From positions 372,001 through 436,000 of the forward strand of contig OW568886.1 in assembly GCA_938743325.2 (NCBI GenBank): 64,000 bases of DNA, in the 5' to 3' direction. This DNA is from Pycnococcus provasolii (lineage: Eukaryota > Chlorophyta > Pseudoscourfieldiophyceae > Pseudoscourfieldiales > Pycnococcaceae). Of the stretch, positions 9,566-20,071 are shown in pieces. The position numbers and the translations under genes are program-made. The notes below the pieces were generated by a model, which saw only the letters and a list, made by a program, of their open reading frames with translations, searched no databases and had not been told where the DNA came from. Numbering within the stretch: position 1 is the stretch's first letter; every line of letters starts with the position of its first letter.

Positions 9566-11917
9566 TCACGGCCCTCCTGACGGCGCCGCCGCGGTGTCAG
9601 AAGGTGGAAGCCTGCACGCTGCGTAAATGGTAAGCAGCTTGTGATTCAGCTTCATGGCTATCGTGGACTCCTGCTTGACAGGGCGAGGAAGCTTGACGAT
9701 GAGTGCACGTGGCTGCGACGTTGGCGTTCCCTTCCGAATCACAACCAAGCGCCCAACGGCATCGGCGTAAACGTCCGGCTCAACAACCGACGTGTCGCAC
9801 TTGACGTACACCTCGTAAGATGAGCTTGGCATGTCCGGCGAGATGGAGGCCACCTGGCAAATGCACGCCACTTCAAGATCGGAAGCACCTTTGTCCCCTC
9901 CGCCGCCGCCGCCGCTGGCGCCACCACCACCGCGGCCGCCGCTTGGGAGAATGTGCGATGTGTCGTCGAGAACCATCTCCCTCGCTGTCTCGCCCGTATT
10001 GACGTGATTCGCGTTGAACACGTCGCCATTTAGCAGCTGATCAATGCTCGTCATCACGTCAAAGTTGTTGTCTGACGCGATTGGCAGAGCTGCAATGGAG
10101 ATGTCACGCTTCGTCGCGTACGACTCCCAGACGAACATACGCGTCTTGCCGAGCTCAGGGAAAGGGCTGTGGACGCCGGCATCGAAGTAGACGAACGGCT
10201 CGTCCCTGTGTGCATCGTACACGCCGCCATGGTACGAGCCATCGTCGCACCGCACCCAAAGGCGCTTGCAGTGAAACGCGCCCGTTGCTGTGCGCCGGTC
10301 GTTGGCGAGAATCGTGGCAGACTGGCGTTCCTCCGACGTCGCGTCAGCTGGATAATCTGGGTGTTCAGCACGATCCTCTGTCGCTTTCTTCTGAGCGCTC
10401 TCGCTCGATCGGCGTATCAGTATGCGCCGCGGTCGTGTTGACACACCTGCACCTGCACCCGCACCTGCACCCGCACCTGCACCTGCGCCTGCATCGACTT
10501 CCACTGCTGAGCTCGACTTCCATGCCAGAGCTGCGTCGCTCTGGCGTGGTTCTCCTTCTGGCTGCGCGAATCCATCTGAGAGGCTGAAATCTCCGCGCTT
10601 GCTCCGCTTCGACCCTGCTGCCGTCGACGTGCGTGCCGTATCACCCGTGCGCCTCTTTTTCGCAGCCGGCATGATCTTCGGACCTCGCATCTTTGGCGAG
10701 ACGTACGTTTTCAGCTCACTTTTCTTTGGCGTCCCAAGCTTTTGTTCTTGGTGTTTGAGTTCGAGCTCATTCAGCCCCACCGCCTCGAAGAAGCTGCGCA
10801 TCAGGTACGCTGCATTCGTGCATGTCCTGCTGTCGATACCGCACAGGCGTGCGATCTGTGTCCATCCGCCTGTCGTGTTACGAACAGCGTTCGATCCACC
10901 GTGCTCGAGGACGCTGGCGTACAGTTGGTACAGATCAATCGCCTTCTTTCTGTTCAAGAACTCGGTAGGCAGTCTGGGTCGCGATCCTGACGAGCGAAAT
11001 CCCTTGAAGTTTGGTCGTTCTTGTATTTTGTCCCACAGGCGATGAAATGCTGCTTCGAACTGCGCGCGGCTCATCCACGAGCGTTCTTCTTCTTCTTCTT
11101 CTTCTTCTTCGTCGTCGTCGTCGCCGTCGCCGTCGTCTTCATCGTCTCCTTCTTCTTCTTCTTCGTCGTCGTCGTCGTCTCCAAGACCACAAGCAGCAGC
11201 AACAACAGCTTTAGCGGCGGTGGCAGCGGCATGTTTGAGTGCACTTTTCTTTCGCGGCACAGGTAACATGCTTTCTTCGTAGCGATCCGCCGCCTTCCGC
11301 TTTCGTGGTCCTTCAATCGGCGTGAATCCCTCCAGCAGGCCCAAGTCTCCCCTCTTCCGACTTGGACTTGGTTTCGACTTGGGCATGACGTTGGTTTCTG
11401 GAGCAGCCGGATCCGCACCCGCGTCGTCGTCGTCGTCGTCGTCGTCGTCCGTGCGGTTGTCTGCGAGAAGAATAGCGTCAGCGGCGCTACCACCCGCCCC
11501 CGCTCCTGAGGGCCTGCCACCTCCCAACCTATCCATGTCCATATCCATGTCGTCGTCGTCATTGTCCACGTCTCGGCAGGCATTTGTTTCAACCGGGATT
11601 CCTGAAGGGGCGTGATACTCCTCGGGAGGCTGCGCAGAAGAGGATTTCAAAAAGTCTTCGAGGTCTTCCCCCACCACAGGTCCGTGAACATCAGCGCGTG
11701 TATCGCGTGGCACGGCAGCGGGCGACGGTTCCCCCTGATGCAAGGATGCGTGGTCGTCATCACCAACGGTAACATGAGCAGCACGGTCCCCAGAAGCATG
11801 ACCCCTGTTACCCCCACTAGCAGACGGCGATGACGACGAGTAATTCACCCCCACGACGACGAGATTGCCACCACCACCAGACCCAGGACCACCACCAGGA
11901 GGAGGAGCCGTGCTCAT
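9566..11917 (-). CDS. ARID-domain nuclear protein with acidic tracts
   Basis: Probable chromatin or transcription factor of 783 residues. An ARID DNA-binding domain lies at about residues 280-390: FHRLWDKIQERPNFKGF, then LDLYQLYASVLEHGGSNAV and GGWTQIARLCGI, ending in a helix with YLMRSFF. It is preceded by long Asp/Glu runs encoded by GAC/GAA repeats and followed by basic, Ser-rich sequence and an Ala-Gly repeat. A later stretch (LWVRCDDGSYHGGVYDAHRDEPFVYFDAG) looks Tudor-like; that part is inference. The frame extends to 11950 from a GTG, but the first ATG is at 11917. The family is clear; target genes and complex are unknown. Confidence 0.85.
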   Translation of the reverse strand: MSTAPPPGGGPGSGGGGNLVVVGVNYSSSSPSASGGNRGHASGDRAAHVTVGDDDHASLHQGEPSPAAVPRDTRADVHGPVVGEDLEDFLKSSSAQPPEEYHAPSGIPVETNACRDVDNDDDDMDMDMDRLGGGRPSGAGAGGSAADAILLADNRTDDDDDDDDDAGADPAAPETNVMPKSKPSPSRKRGDLGLLEGFTPIEGPRKRKAADRYEESMLPVPRKKSALKHAAATAAKAVVAAACGLGDDDDDEEEEEGDDEDDGDGDDDDEEEEEEEEERSWMSRAQFEAAFHRLWDKIQERPNFKGFRSSGSRPRLPTEFLNRKKAIDLYQLYASVLEHGGSNAVRNTTGGWTQIARLCGIDSRTCTNAAYLMRSFFEAVGLNELELKHQEQKLGTPKKSELKTYVSPKMRGPKIMPAAKKRRTGDTARTSTAAGSKRSKRGDFSLSDGFAQPEGEPRQSDAALAWKSSSAVEVDAGAGAGAGAGAGAGAGVSTRPRRILIRRSSESAQKKATEDRAEHPDYPADATSEERQSATILANDRRTATGAFHCKRLWVRCDDGSYHGGVYDAHRDEPFVYFDAGVHSPFPELGKTRMFVWESYATKRDISIAALPIASDNNFDVMTSIDQLLNGDVFNANHVNTGETAREMVLDDTSHILPSGGRGGGGASGGGGGGDKGASDLEVACICQVASISPDMPSSSYEVYVKCDTSVVEPDVYADAVGRLVVIRKGTPTSQPRALIVKLPRPVKQESTIAMKLNHKLLTIYAACRLPPSDTAAAPSGGP

Positions 11918-12337
11918 GGCTGACACAAGGTGCTGATACAATGGAGTCACGCAAATTCGGGAATGAAGGGACGCGCCGTGAGAACTTGAAAGTTAAAAAA
12001 AGGCCTGCTTCGCCCCCCGGGAGGAACAAGAAAAGGGAGCTGCGAGGGATCCCCAGAAATGGTGGACCCAGGAAAAGGGGCCCACCAGAAACATCTACGG
12101 TCTGTCCCACTCCCAACTCCCAATCAGCCTCGCATCCTCAAACTCAAAATGAGATGTCCCCTCCCCCCTCCTCCCCTCGCAGGCCAGGCAGGCCACTTGC
12201 CAGGGGGGCTCCTGTTCTCTCCGTCACTACGGTAACCGTAGTGGCACAGCACGCATAGCAGCACAGCACAGCCCAGCCCAGCCTGGCATCACGTTATGCA
12301 TACACGAGGGAAGTAAGAAGTAGTCTAAGCATTGTTA

Positions 12338-12601
12338 GGGTGTACTTGCACAGCGCAATTCCCTTAGCAAATAGCGTTAGCGGGGCCCCGCTAACGCTAT
12401 TTTTAGGGAAATCGGTAGCGTTAGGGGCCTGAAAATGGGACTTAACGACATTGGGGCTAACGTTACCGGGGAGGGATGGAAAACCAGTTCTCCGACCTAA
12501 TCGCTCGACCATACGAATTTCCGGGGGGGGGATGGGAAACAGGTTTGCCGATGACGCGCTAACGCTATTTGCTAAGGGAATTGCCTTGTGCAAGTACACC
12601 C
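12338..12601. mobile_element. 264-bp MITE with terminal inverted repeats and 5-bp target duplication
   Basis: Non-autonomous DNA-transposon-like element. Its ends are inverted repeats of about 46 bp starting GGGTGTACTTGCACA, with only a couple of differences between the arms. The flanks are TGTTA on the left (12333-12337) and TGTTA on the right (12602-12606), a target-site duplication. Inside the left arm is a perfect 30-bp palindrome at 12371-12400 centred on GGGGCCCC. It has no coding capacity. The superfamily cannot be fixed from one copy. Confidence 0.85.
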
Positions 12602-13162
12602 TGTTATATCCCCTTGGTCTAAGGTTAAGTTAGTCCACTGAGCTCTGGGAAGAAAAGAGAGTTGTACCTTAAAAAAAAGAGAATTGTAGATGGCGAAGGT
12701 GGGCTATGTAGGTAGGAAGTACACTCTATCCTACCTTTCCAGTACAGTACATACATCGGCAGATAAATCGGGGTGAGGTCTACAGTATTATCGGGTGAGA
12801 AAGGTAAAATTATGTACGTACTCTCGTTATCGTCTGTAACGTAACTTTAGTACCTACTGTAAGGTTTAGTCTACCAATGAGTTTGCTCCGTCGTCGTCCG
12901 GTCTTTGAAAGAAGTTTCCGGTAAAGGGTGTTCAACCTTTTTCTCCTCCCGTGATCCCGTCCACCTCTGGATCCCGTCCCCCGGGGGATGCCGGACGCTT
13001 CGTTGCAAGTCCGGGGATTGATCCGGGGAGAGGGGACTTACAGTAGGCCATCAGTCGCCATCACCACAGGTACCTGTGCAAGTCCCCGGCCATCACTCAA
13101 GCGCCATCACTCACGCTTAAGCCATCACCTTGTCATCTTGTTTTTGTTTTCAGCCTTGTTAT

Positions 13163-13345
13163 TAACGAACGGCTTAAGCAGCCACCTATTCTTTGTGCTT
13201 GTCTTGTTCTTGTACAGCTTACACTCGAGGGGGCGAGCTTGTTAACGGCTTAAGCAGCCACCTTTGTGCTTGTCTTGTTGAGCCTCCTTACACTCGAGGG
13301 GGCGAGAACGCCTTAAGCAGCCACCTTTGTGCTTTGTGCTTGTTG
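13163..13345. repeat. three degenerate tandem copies of a 65-75 bp unit
   Basis: Each copy carries CTTAAGCAGCCACC, then TTGTGCTTGT, and (in the first two) ACACTCGAGGGGGCGAG. The third is shortened. It lies in the presumed 5' flank of the 13525 gene. Confidence 0.75.
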
Positions 13346-13490
13346 GATTAAGTATCGAGTTCAGGGACACACTCAGCTCTTTCTATTTTTGTGGACATTG
13401 ATTGACGTGAGGAGTGACCGGCCGCTCGTCCCTTCGGCCTTCTCTCGTGCCTTTTTCAAAACTCAACTGAAGTGCCTCTTCATTTGTCGA

Positions 13491-13495
<5 letters not shown>

Positions 13496-13525
<30 letters not shown>
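13496..13525. repeat. AT dinucleotide microsatellite abutting a start codon
   Basis: About fourteen AT units run directly into the ATG of the next gene. Length is likely polymorphic and would alter the 5' leader only. Confidence 0.9.
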
Positions 13526-13529
<4 letters not shown>

Positions 13530-16500
13530 TTCGTCGCGCGACGACCTCAGGCACGTCGGTGCGCTACTAGAGCACGGCGAACAACAACACACCATCACCC
13601 GCTCGCCGTCGACGTTGAAGAGAACGTGGAAAAAACAAGCCAAAATGGTCGCCGCGGCAACCATGGCGGTCGCGCCGGAGAACCCAGAACACTCGTACAA
13701 CCTCGCGGAGATGTTCGAAAAAACCGTGCTCTCGCACGTCGTCGACCACAGCGCGGAAAAGTGGAGGGCGCCGCCGCCGTCGCAGCTGCGCGTCAAGGCG
13801 GAAAGCAAGCAGTTTCGGGCGGCGCCGTACTCCGGATGGGGAGTGTCCTTGGACAAGGCGTCGGCGGAGATGTACGAAAGTCAACAGGCTGAGCTAAGAG
13901 GGGGACACACGAGCGCGCTCACGGAAGACTGGCAGAAAGTCAGCTGGGAAAACGCATACAAGAGAAAAATGCAGCTCGCGAAGCACGGCGCACACCACCT
14001 CCACGGCACAGCGCATGTTACGCCGCACCACATCGCGAGGAGCAAGAGCGCTAGGCGGCCAAACTTAAGCATCGATGTCACGCTCGAAGGCTCGGCATCC
14101 ACGGGAAACCTTCCCACACCAGGGACGTCGTGGACGGCGCCACCGCGGCCGATGACACCTGGCGCCTACACCCCTGGAAGCTCGACGCGGGCGTCACACA
14201 AAGACAGAATCGTCAGCGCACGTGTCGGGCTCACCAAGAACCTGCAAACGAAAACCGCCGAGGAGATGCGAAGACGCGGGGAGGAAATGAGAATGGCGGA
14301 GAAGCGTGCAGCAGAGCGGCGCATCGGACAAAGGCAGGCGTCGTTCGAGTACCAAAATACGCCATCCAGTGCAGCTCCGACGGCGCACGTCACTCCGGCA
14401 GGTGGCGGAGGGGGAGCTGGCGCCCGAACGCAGGACGACGACGTCGCGCTCGGCGCCGAGGTTGCAGACGAGTGGCTCGGGCTCGTCGCCAAGCTGAGGT
14501 ATCGTGGAAACTCGGACGAAAGGCTGAACCGAAGCGTGAAGATGCTCCAGCCGAACGCGCTGCGTCTGAGCGGGGCGACAGGAGACGACGCCATGAGCCT
14601 GTACCGCACGCTGTACGTCCACTCCGTGGGATTCCAGGATCGTGTGACGGAGCTCATCAGCCGGCTCACGAGGAGAAGGGAGGCGAGTGGTGAGCCCGGC
14701 GAGAAATTTCGCAACGAAATGCTCACCGCGGCATTCGTCTTCTACTCGGAACTTTGGCAGTCTGCGCTGGGAAGCCGCTTCCCCGCCTACATGCGCGCGC
14801 TGCACAAGATGACCGAGAACGACGAGCAGGACAGTTTGCTCCACCGCAACTGGGAGGTGCTTTCGGAGGACCTGAAAAAGGCCCAGAAGGAGCGTGAAGA
14901 GTTCAAAGAACGCACAGAGCTATTGGAGGTTGAGGTTGCGGAATTGCACGAACGAGTGGAAGTCGCACAGAAGCTTCGCCGCGAGGCAGCTGACGCGTCG
15001 ATGCACGCCACAAATGCCCAGAACAAGGCGATCGCCGAGCGTAGCGACGCGCTCGCTCTCGTCGCCACTGCGGAACGAGTGCGTGACGATGCGACCCAAA
15101 GGGCAGAGCATGCGGAGGCTGAGGCGACACGAGCGAAGGCGGAATGTGCGGAGGCACTGGTTATCCGCGATCGCGCGGTCGGTGAGTTGGATTCCGCGAA
15201 GGCTGCCACTGCCGAAACCAAGGTGCAGCGTGACGAGCAAAATGAGCGTGCAAAGAAGGCTGAGGCGGAACGCGACGATCTCGATTTAGCAAAAAGCGAG
15301 CTGCAGGACAAGCACGAAAAACTTGAGTTGCAGTTTGCGGAGATGAAGCGTAGCTTGGTGCTGGCAAATTCCACATCCATGCGCCTGCGTCAGCACATTG
15401 AACAGATTGAGGCGAAGAATCACAATGCTGTCATCTACGAGCTGCAAGGGACCATCACGAAGCTTCAGTACAAAATTGACCAGATGGAACGACACCACGA
15501 GCAAGAGCTGGCGGCGGCGCATCGTGGAGACCAGCAAGATGCGTTTACAAGAGGGCAGGAGGCTGGACGAGCCAGCCTCCGCAAGGAGACGGAGCAGGAG
15601 ATTGAGCGCATCCGCAAGGAATGTGCGGATGAAGTGGATCTGCACAAGCGCACGTTGAACGCGCAGAAGTCAAAGTTTGACGACGCTGTTGCGGAGGCTG
15701 TTGAGGCTGCAACCGGAGATATGCCCGCGGCACCGCCACCACCTAGTGAGACGCAACTTGAGCTTGCGCGCGTCCGCGCGCTGCACGAGGATAGTGTGGA
15801 CAATACGAAGAAGTACATAATAGACCTCGAGAAGCAAGTGGAAAAACTCGATGCTTGGGGCAAGGAGTGCCTGGTTCAGAAGACGAGAGCCATGAATGAC
15901 AAGGAGGCTTCCTTGGCGGCACAGGACCGGCTACGAGTGAAGCTGTCCAACATGATGCAGTCGAAAATGATTGTGATGGACGCAGCGCAACGAGAGATCC
16001 ATACCGCGATGCAGAAGCTTAAGGAGGTTCATGGTAAGGTTGACTCTTTCCTCGAGAAGGCGGACGGAGCATTCGACGCATGGCAGCACTCGGTGGGACG
16101 CGAGGTTGAAAGATGGGGTACTTCCATCGACGAATTCAAGCTGCTAGTCGATCAGCTCGCTCAGTTTGCCATCAACGCCATTTCCGGATCACGAGGCATG
16201 TCAGAGACGAGTGAACAGGGAATGCTGCGTGAGCTGAATGAATGCCATCGAAAGATCAAGCAGCTGCTTAATGTTGTTGAAGTTGCAAAAGAACGTGAGG
16301 CGGAGCTTGCGAACCAGAAAATGCAAGCAGTCAAGGAGGCGACGGCGGCGCAGCGTGCACTGCATGATATAACGCAGGAATTAGAACGCATCCAAGCTGA
16401 AACAAATGAAGCTAAGGCGCTTCAAAGAAAAAGCCAGGACGCGCTTGAAGCGAAGCTCGCTGAAGAGGCAAAGTTGACTGAGTTTAATGCACGTCATGCA

Positions 16501-18363
16501 AGTCGTGCACCTACATCAACTCCGATTGCACAGTCGGAATCAATGATCGCGCAGCCCGCCGCTGCGCCGGCTCCCACTCCTGTGGTGCCGGAAGTTGTCG
16601 CTGACGTGGTACCGCAGGCTGCCGCTGCGCCGGCTCCCACTCCTGTGATGCCGGAAGTTGCCGCTGACGTGGTACCGCAGGCTGCCGCTACTCCGGCTCC
16701 CACTCCTGCGGTACCGCAGGCTGCTGCTGCTGCTGCTCCGGCACCCACTCCTGTGGTGCTGGAAGTTGCTGCTGCGCCGGCACCCACTCCTGTGCTGCTG
16801 GAAGTTGCTGCTGCGCCGGCTCCCACTCCTGTGGTGCCGCAGGCTGTCGCCGCACCGGCACCCACTCCTGTGATGCCGGAAGTTGTTGCTGACGTGGTAC
16901 CGCAGGCTGTCGCCGCACCGGCTCCCACTCCTGTGGTGCCGGAAGTTGTTGCTGACGTCGTACCGCAGGCTGCCGCTGCACCGGCACCCACTCCGGTGGT
17001 GCTGGAAGTTACCGCTGACGTCGTACCGCAGGCTGCCGCTGCGCCGGCACCCACTCCTGCGGTGCCGCAGGCTGCCGCCGCACCGCCACCTTCTACTGCA
17101 GTGCCGCAGGCTGCCGCTGCGCCGGCACCCACTCCTGTGGTGCCGGAAGTTGCTGCCGCCGCACCCCCACCTTCTACTGCAGTGCCCCAGGCTGCCGCTG
17201 CGCCGGCACCCACTCCTGTGGTGCCGGAAGTTGCTGCCGCCGCACCGCCACCCACTCCTGCGGTACCGCAGGCTGCCGCTGCGCCGCCACCCACTCCTGT
17301 GGTGCCGGAAGTTGCTGCTGCACCACCACCACCTCTTGTCGAGGCCCAGGCTGCTTCCGCGCCACCACCCACTCCTGCTGTGCCCCAGGCTGCCGCCGCA
17401 CCCCCACCTTCTACTGCTGTGCCCCAGGCTGCCGCTGCGCCGGCACCCACTCCTGTGGTGCCGCAGACTGCCGCCGCATCGCCACCCCCTCCTGTTGAGG
17501 CACAGGCTACCACCGCACCACCCACTCCCATTGAGGCGCAGCCCGCTGCTGCACCGGCACCCCCTCCTGTTGAGGCGCAGCCTTCTACTGGTGTGGTCCC
17601 GCAGCCCGCTGCCGCGCCTGTCCCTCATGTTGAGGCGCAGCCCACCGCCGCCCTGGCACCCGTTTCTATAGAGCTACAGTCTGCAGCTGCGCAAGTCCAC
17701 AACACTGCTATTGTGCCACCCACTACTGCTCCGCCGGCGACCGAGCCGTCTGCCGTGTCGATTGCGCAAGCGCCGTCCACGACAATCGCGCCTGCTGAGG
17801 TGGAGCCCGATGTCGCCACGCCTATCCCTCCGGCTGCTCAACCGACCGCCGAGCCGACGCCTGAGCCAACATCGGCGGATGTGCAGGCCGCTGCTCCGCC
17901 GGCGACCGAGCCGTCTGCCGTGTCGATTGCGCCTGCGCCGTCCACGACAATCGCGCCTGCTGAGATGGAGACCGATGTCGCCACGCCTATCCCTCCTGCT
18001 GCTCAACCGACCGCCGAGCCGACGCCTGAGTCGTTTTCCGTGCCATCTACACCTGCGCCGTTAGTATCTGTGGAGGAACATGGCGCCGATACGCCGCCTC
18101 CTTTAGGAGCGAATGAGAGCAGCTTGAACATTGTTGAAATTTTCTCTCCAGGAAGAGGACCGAGCGCTCATGGACACCTCGATGGCATCCGCAGTCGCCC
18201 GGGTACAAGTGAACAGTGGCGAAGATCTATTTCGACTGTGATTCAGTCACAGTCGTTCGACACACGATTAGGCAATCGCGCGCGTTCTGCTCGCGTTAGG
18301 CAAGGTCCGGCGGGCTTCAGCACGATGTCTCCCATCGAGAAAAGAAAAGCGTACGATGGTTAA
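13525..18363 (+). CDS. giant coiled-coil protein with Ala-Pro-Thr-Val repeat tract
   Basis: I do not recognise the family. The 1612-residue product has a mixed N-terminal region of about 440 residues, including a conserved-looking segment near 14680-14830 (FYSELWQSALGSRFPAYMRALHKM). A long heptad-rich coiled coil follows (about residues 445-990; many AEAER/EKLEL stretches). Then comes a roughly 370-residue repetitive tract of units like AAAPAPTPVVPEV (16555-17660), a Ser/Thr/Pro-rich zone with an internal duplication around 17720-18030, and a basic C-terminus. Another possible start is the ATG at 13645 (MVAAATMAVA). A cytoskeletal, centrosomal or flagellar role would fit but is not shown. A UGUAA lies 47 nt after the stop. 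Confidence 0.8.
16555..17660 (+). repeat. coding minisatellite for Ala-Pro-Thr-Val repeats
   Basis: In-frame repeats built on GCTGCCGCTGCGCCGGCACC plus CACTCCTGTGGTGCCG, with variants that encode EVVADVVPQ, EVAA or QAAA linkers. Copy variants recur in blocks, indicating repeated unequal exchange. The reverse strand is also open over most of it, an artefact of composition. Confidence 0.85.
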
Positions 18364-18547
18364 ATCTTTGACTTAATCTGCGTTTGATTTTCCTCTGACA
18401 ACAAAAGTTTGTAATTCGAATTTTAATGATTTCTTTTCGCAACAAACAACATCTGCCCGTGAACACCAACTAACTATGCGACAGTGCATACACTGACAAC
18501 AACAACAACAACGCGCAATTTCACAATTCAATTTTTCGTTCTTTTGC

Positions 18548-20071
18548 TTACACATGACTACCAACGCTCGTACCAGCAACGGCAAGACCGAACTCATCTG
18601 CACGACGGCTTGTCGAAGTCAAGCCGCCACGTCGGCTCGGCTTTGCTGGTGGTCTGCGAGCGCCAGGCGTGCCATGTGCTGTCGAAGAGGCAGATATCGT
18701 CGTCGCCGCCGCCGATCCAATACGAAGACCTTCCAAATTCAGAAGTCCAAATCTTGGATCCACCGGCGGCGTGGGCGGCATTGGTTTCTCCTTAGCACGC
18801 CGCCTCTCGCGTGCAACTCGCCGTGCAGCCTCGCTTGCCGCCTCGGCGGCGGTTGCGGCGGCGGCGGCTGTCGCCGCGAGCGCATCGGCAACATCCTCGT
18901 GTGGGTTTGGCGCAGCAAGTTCGCGTTCCGCAGGCATGGGAACGTCGGTTGGGTGTATGCGCACGGTGAACGGATGCTGGGGGTGGCATCCGCGTTGGAA
19001 GCATGCTTCGCACAGGCTGATGGACGCGCAGATCGCACAGTCGAAACGTCTGCCAATGATCGCGCACGAAGCGGCGGCTCCGCCCCCTGAGACGGGCGCG
19101 AACCCGGCGTCGCCCCCCGGTGCGCCGTCCGTTGCGCCTCCTCGGCGGCATCCATTGCATGCAGCTCCGTAGTGCACGCTGCCGGTGGAGGCGGCGGCGG
19201 CTACATTCGCGCCGTTCGTTCGCATGCTGCGCCTCCACATTTCGCGCGGCGGTTCCCAGTCGAACGGTCCCCATGGCGCTCGGCACAGCGGGCACGTGAG
19301 CGACTTTTCGAGGCTCGCCTGGTGCTCTGACCAGTACCGCATGCACTTTCCGTGTACGTTTCTGCCGCACCCGTCGCGGCACCACACGAGCATTGCTCGC
19401 GCCTCGTCGTTCTCGTTCCAGTCGTCGATTGTCTCGTAGCAGATGGGGCACGTCTCGTCCGGCTCGACGTTCCTCCTTGCGTTCATTTCGTGCGCTCGTT
19501 CTGCGTCCTGCGCCAGTTTCTTTTTGCGTTCGATTCTTCTCTGCGCCGCCTGCGCCGCCTTTTGCCGTTGGCTGAGCTGTCCGCACTTTGCGCCGCAGCG
19601 GAGCACCTCGTCGAGTTCGCGGTCTGTGAGGCTGAGTTGCCATACGAGCGGGTTTCTGGGCGGCACGCGCAGCACCTTGAGCATGACGAATAGGATGTGC
19701 ACGCACAGTTCTGGTTCGCGTATGCGGTCTCCAACAGACGGCGGGAGTCTGTGCACGCCCGTATTATTTTTGCTCTTGAGCGCGCCAGTTTTATTTTTGT
19801 CCATGCACATTCCTCCCCCGCACGAGCACGTTTGTCGCGCGCCAATCAAGACGCGGTGCTTTTGCGACAGTGGATCTGGAGCGAGAGTGCTAGAGTTGTT
19901 GTGATCCGTCGTTTGCGAGGAGGAGGAGGAGGAGGAGGACACCACGACGAATGACGTCGGTCCCGGTTGCTGGACAAGGTAGAACGAAGACGCGAGTGCC
20001 AATCGTATGCTCTCAGATGATTCCAACGAGGGTTTCGGACGCCAAGGAGACAAACGCAGGTCGGACGCCAT
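18548..20071 (-). CDS. ZSWIM2/MEX-like E3 ubiquitin ligase (SWIM-RING-ZZ)
   Basis: Probable ubiquitin ligase of 507 residues. A SWIM zinc site is formed by C82, C84, C123 and H125, with an insertion between the pairs, followed by the typical HILFVMLKVLRVPPRNPLVWQ stretch of ZSWIM2. A RING finger spans about 208-263 (C208, C211, C231, C235, H240, C243, C260, C263). A ZZ finger spans about 305-368 (C305, C308, C345, C348, C354, C357, H363, H366), with a Gly/Ala-rich insertion between its first two cysteine pairs. The order SWIM-RING-ZZ is that of ZSWIM2, known in animals for a role in testis cell death. The C-terminus is Ala-rich coil plus Ser-rich tail. Substrates are unknown. Confidence 0.85.
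   Translation of the reverse strand: MASDLRLSPWRPKPSLESSESIRLALASSFYLVQQPGPTSFVVVSSSSSSSSQTTDHNNSSTLAPDPLSQKHRVLIGARQTCSCGGGMCMDKNKTGALKSKNNTGVHRLPPSVGDRIREPELCVHILFVMLKVLRVPPRNPLVWQLSLTDRELDEVLRCGAKCGQLSQRQKAAQAAQRRIERKKKLAQDAERAHEMNARRNVEPDETCPICYETIDDWNENDEARAMLVWCRDGCGRNVHGKCMRYWSEHQASLEKSLTCPLCRAPWGPFDWEPPREMWRRSMRTNGANVAAAASTGSVHYGAACNGCRRGGATDGAPGGDAGFAPVSGGGAAASCAIIGRRFDCAICASISLCEACFQRGCHPQHPFTVRIHPTDVPMPAERELAAPNPHEDVADALAATAAAAATAAEAASEAARRVARERRRAKEKPMPPTPPVDPRFGLLNLEGLRIGSAAATTISASSTAHGTPGARRPPAKPSRRGGLTSTSRRADEFGLAVAGTSVGSHV

Larger units (their letters stand above)
11918..13524. other. long noncoding interval between ARID and coiled-coil genes
   Basis: About 1.6 kb. Contains a near-perfect palindrome centred on GGTAACC at 12225-12243, CAGC-rich simple sequence to about 12290, a MITE at 12338-12601, three degenerate copies of a 65-75 bp unit at 13163-13345 and an AT dinucleotide run just before the next ATG. 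No further gene is supported. Confidence 0.6.

Noticed and set aside
16494-17628. Long open frames on the minus strand across the Ala-Pro repeat tract
   Set aside because: They mirror the repetitive composition of the + strand coiled-coil gene; translations are Gly/Ala/Thr or Arg/Ser repeats without domain features.
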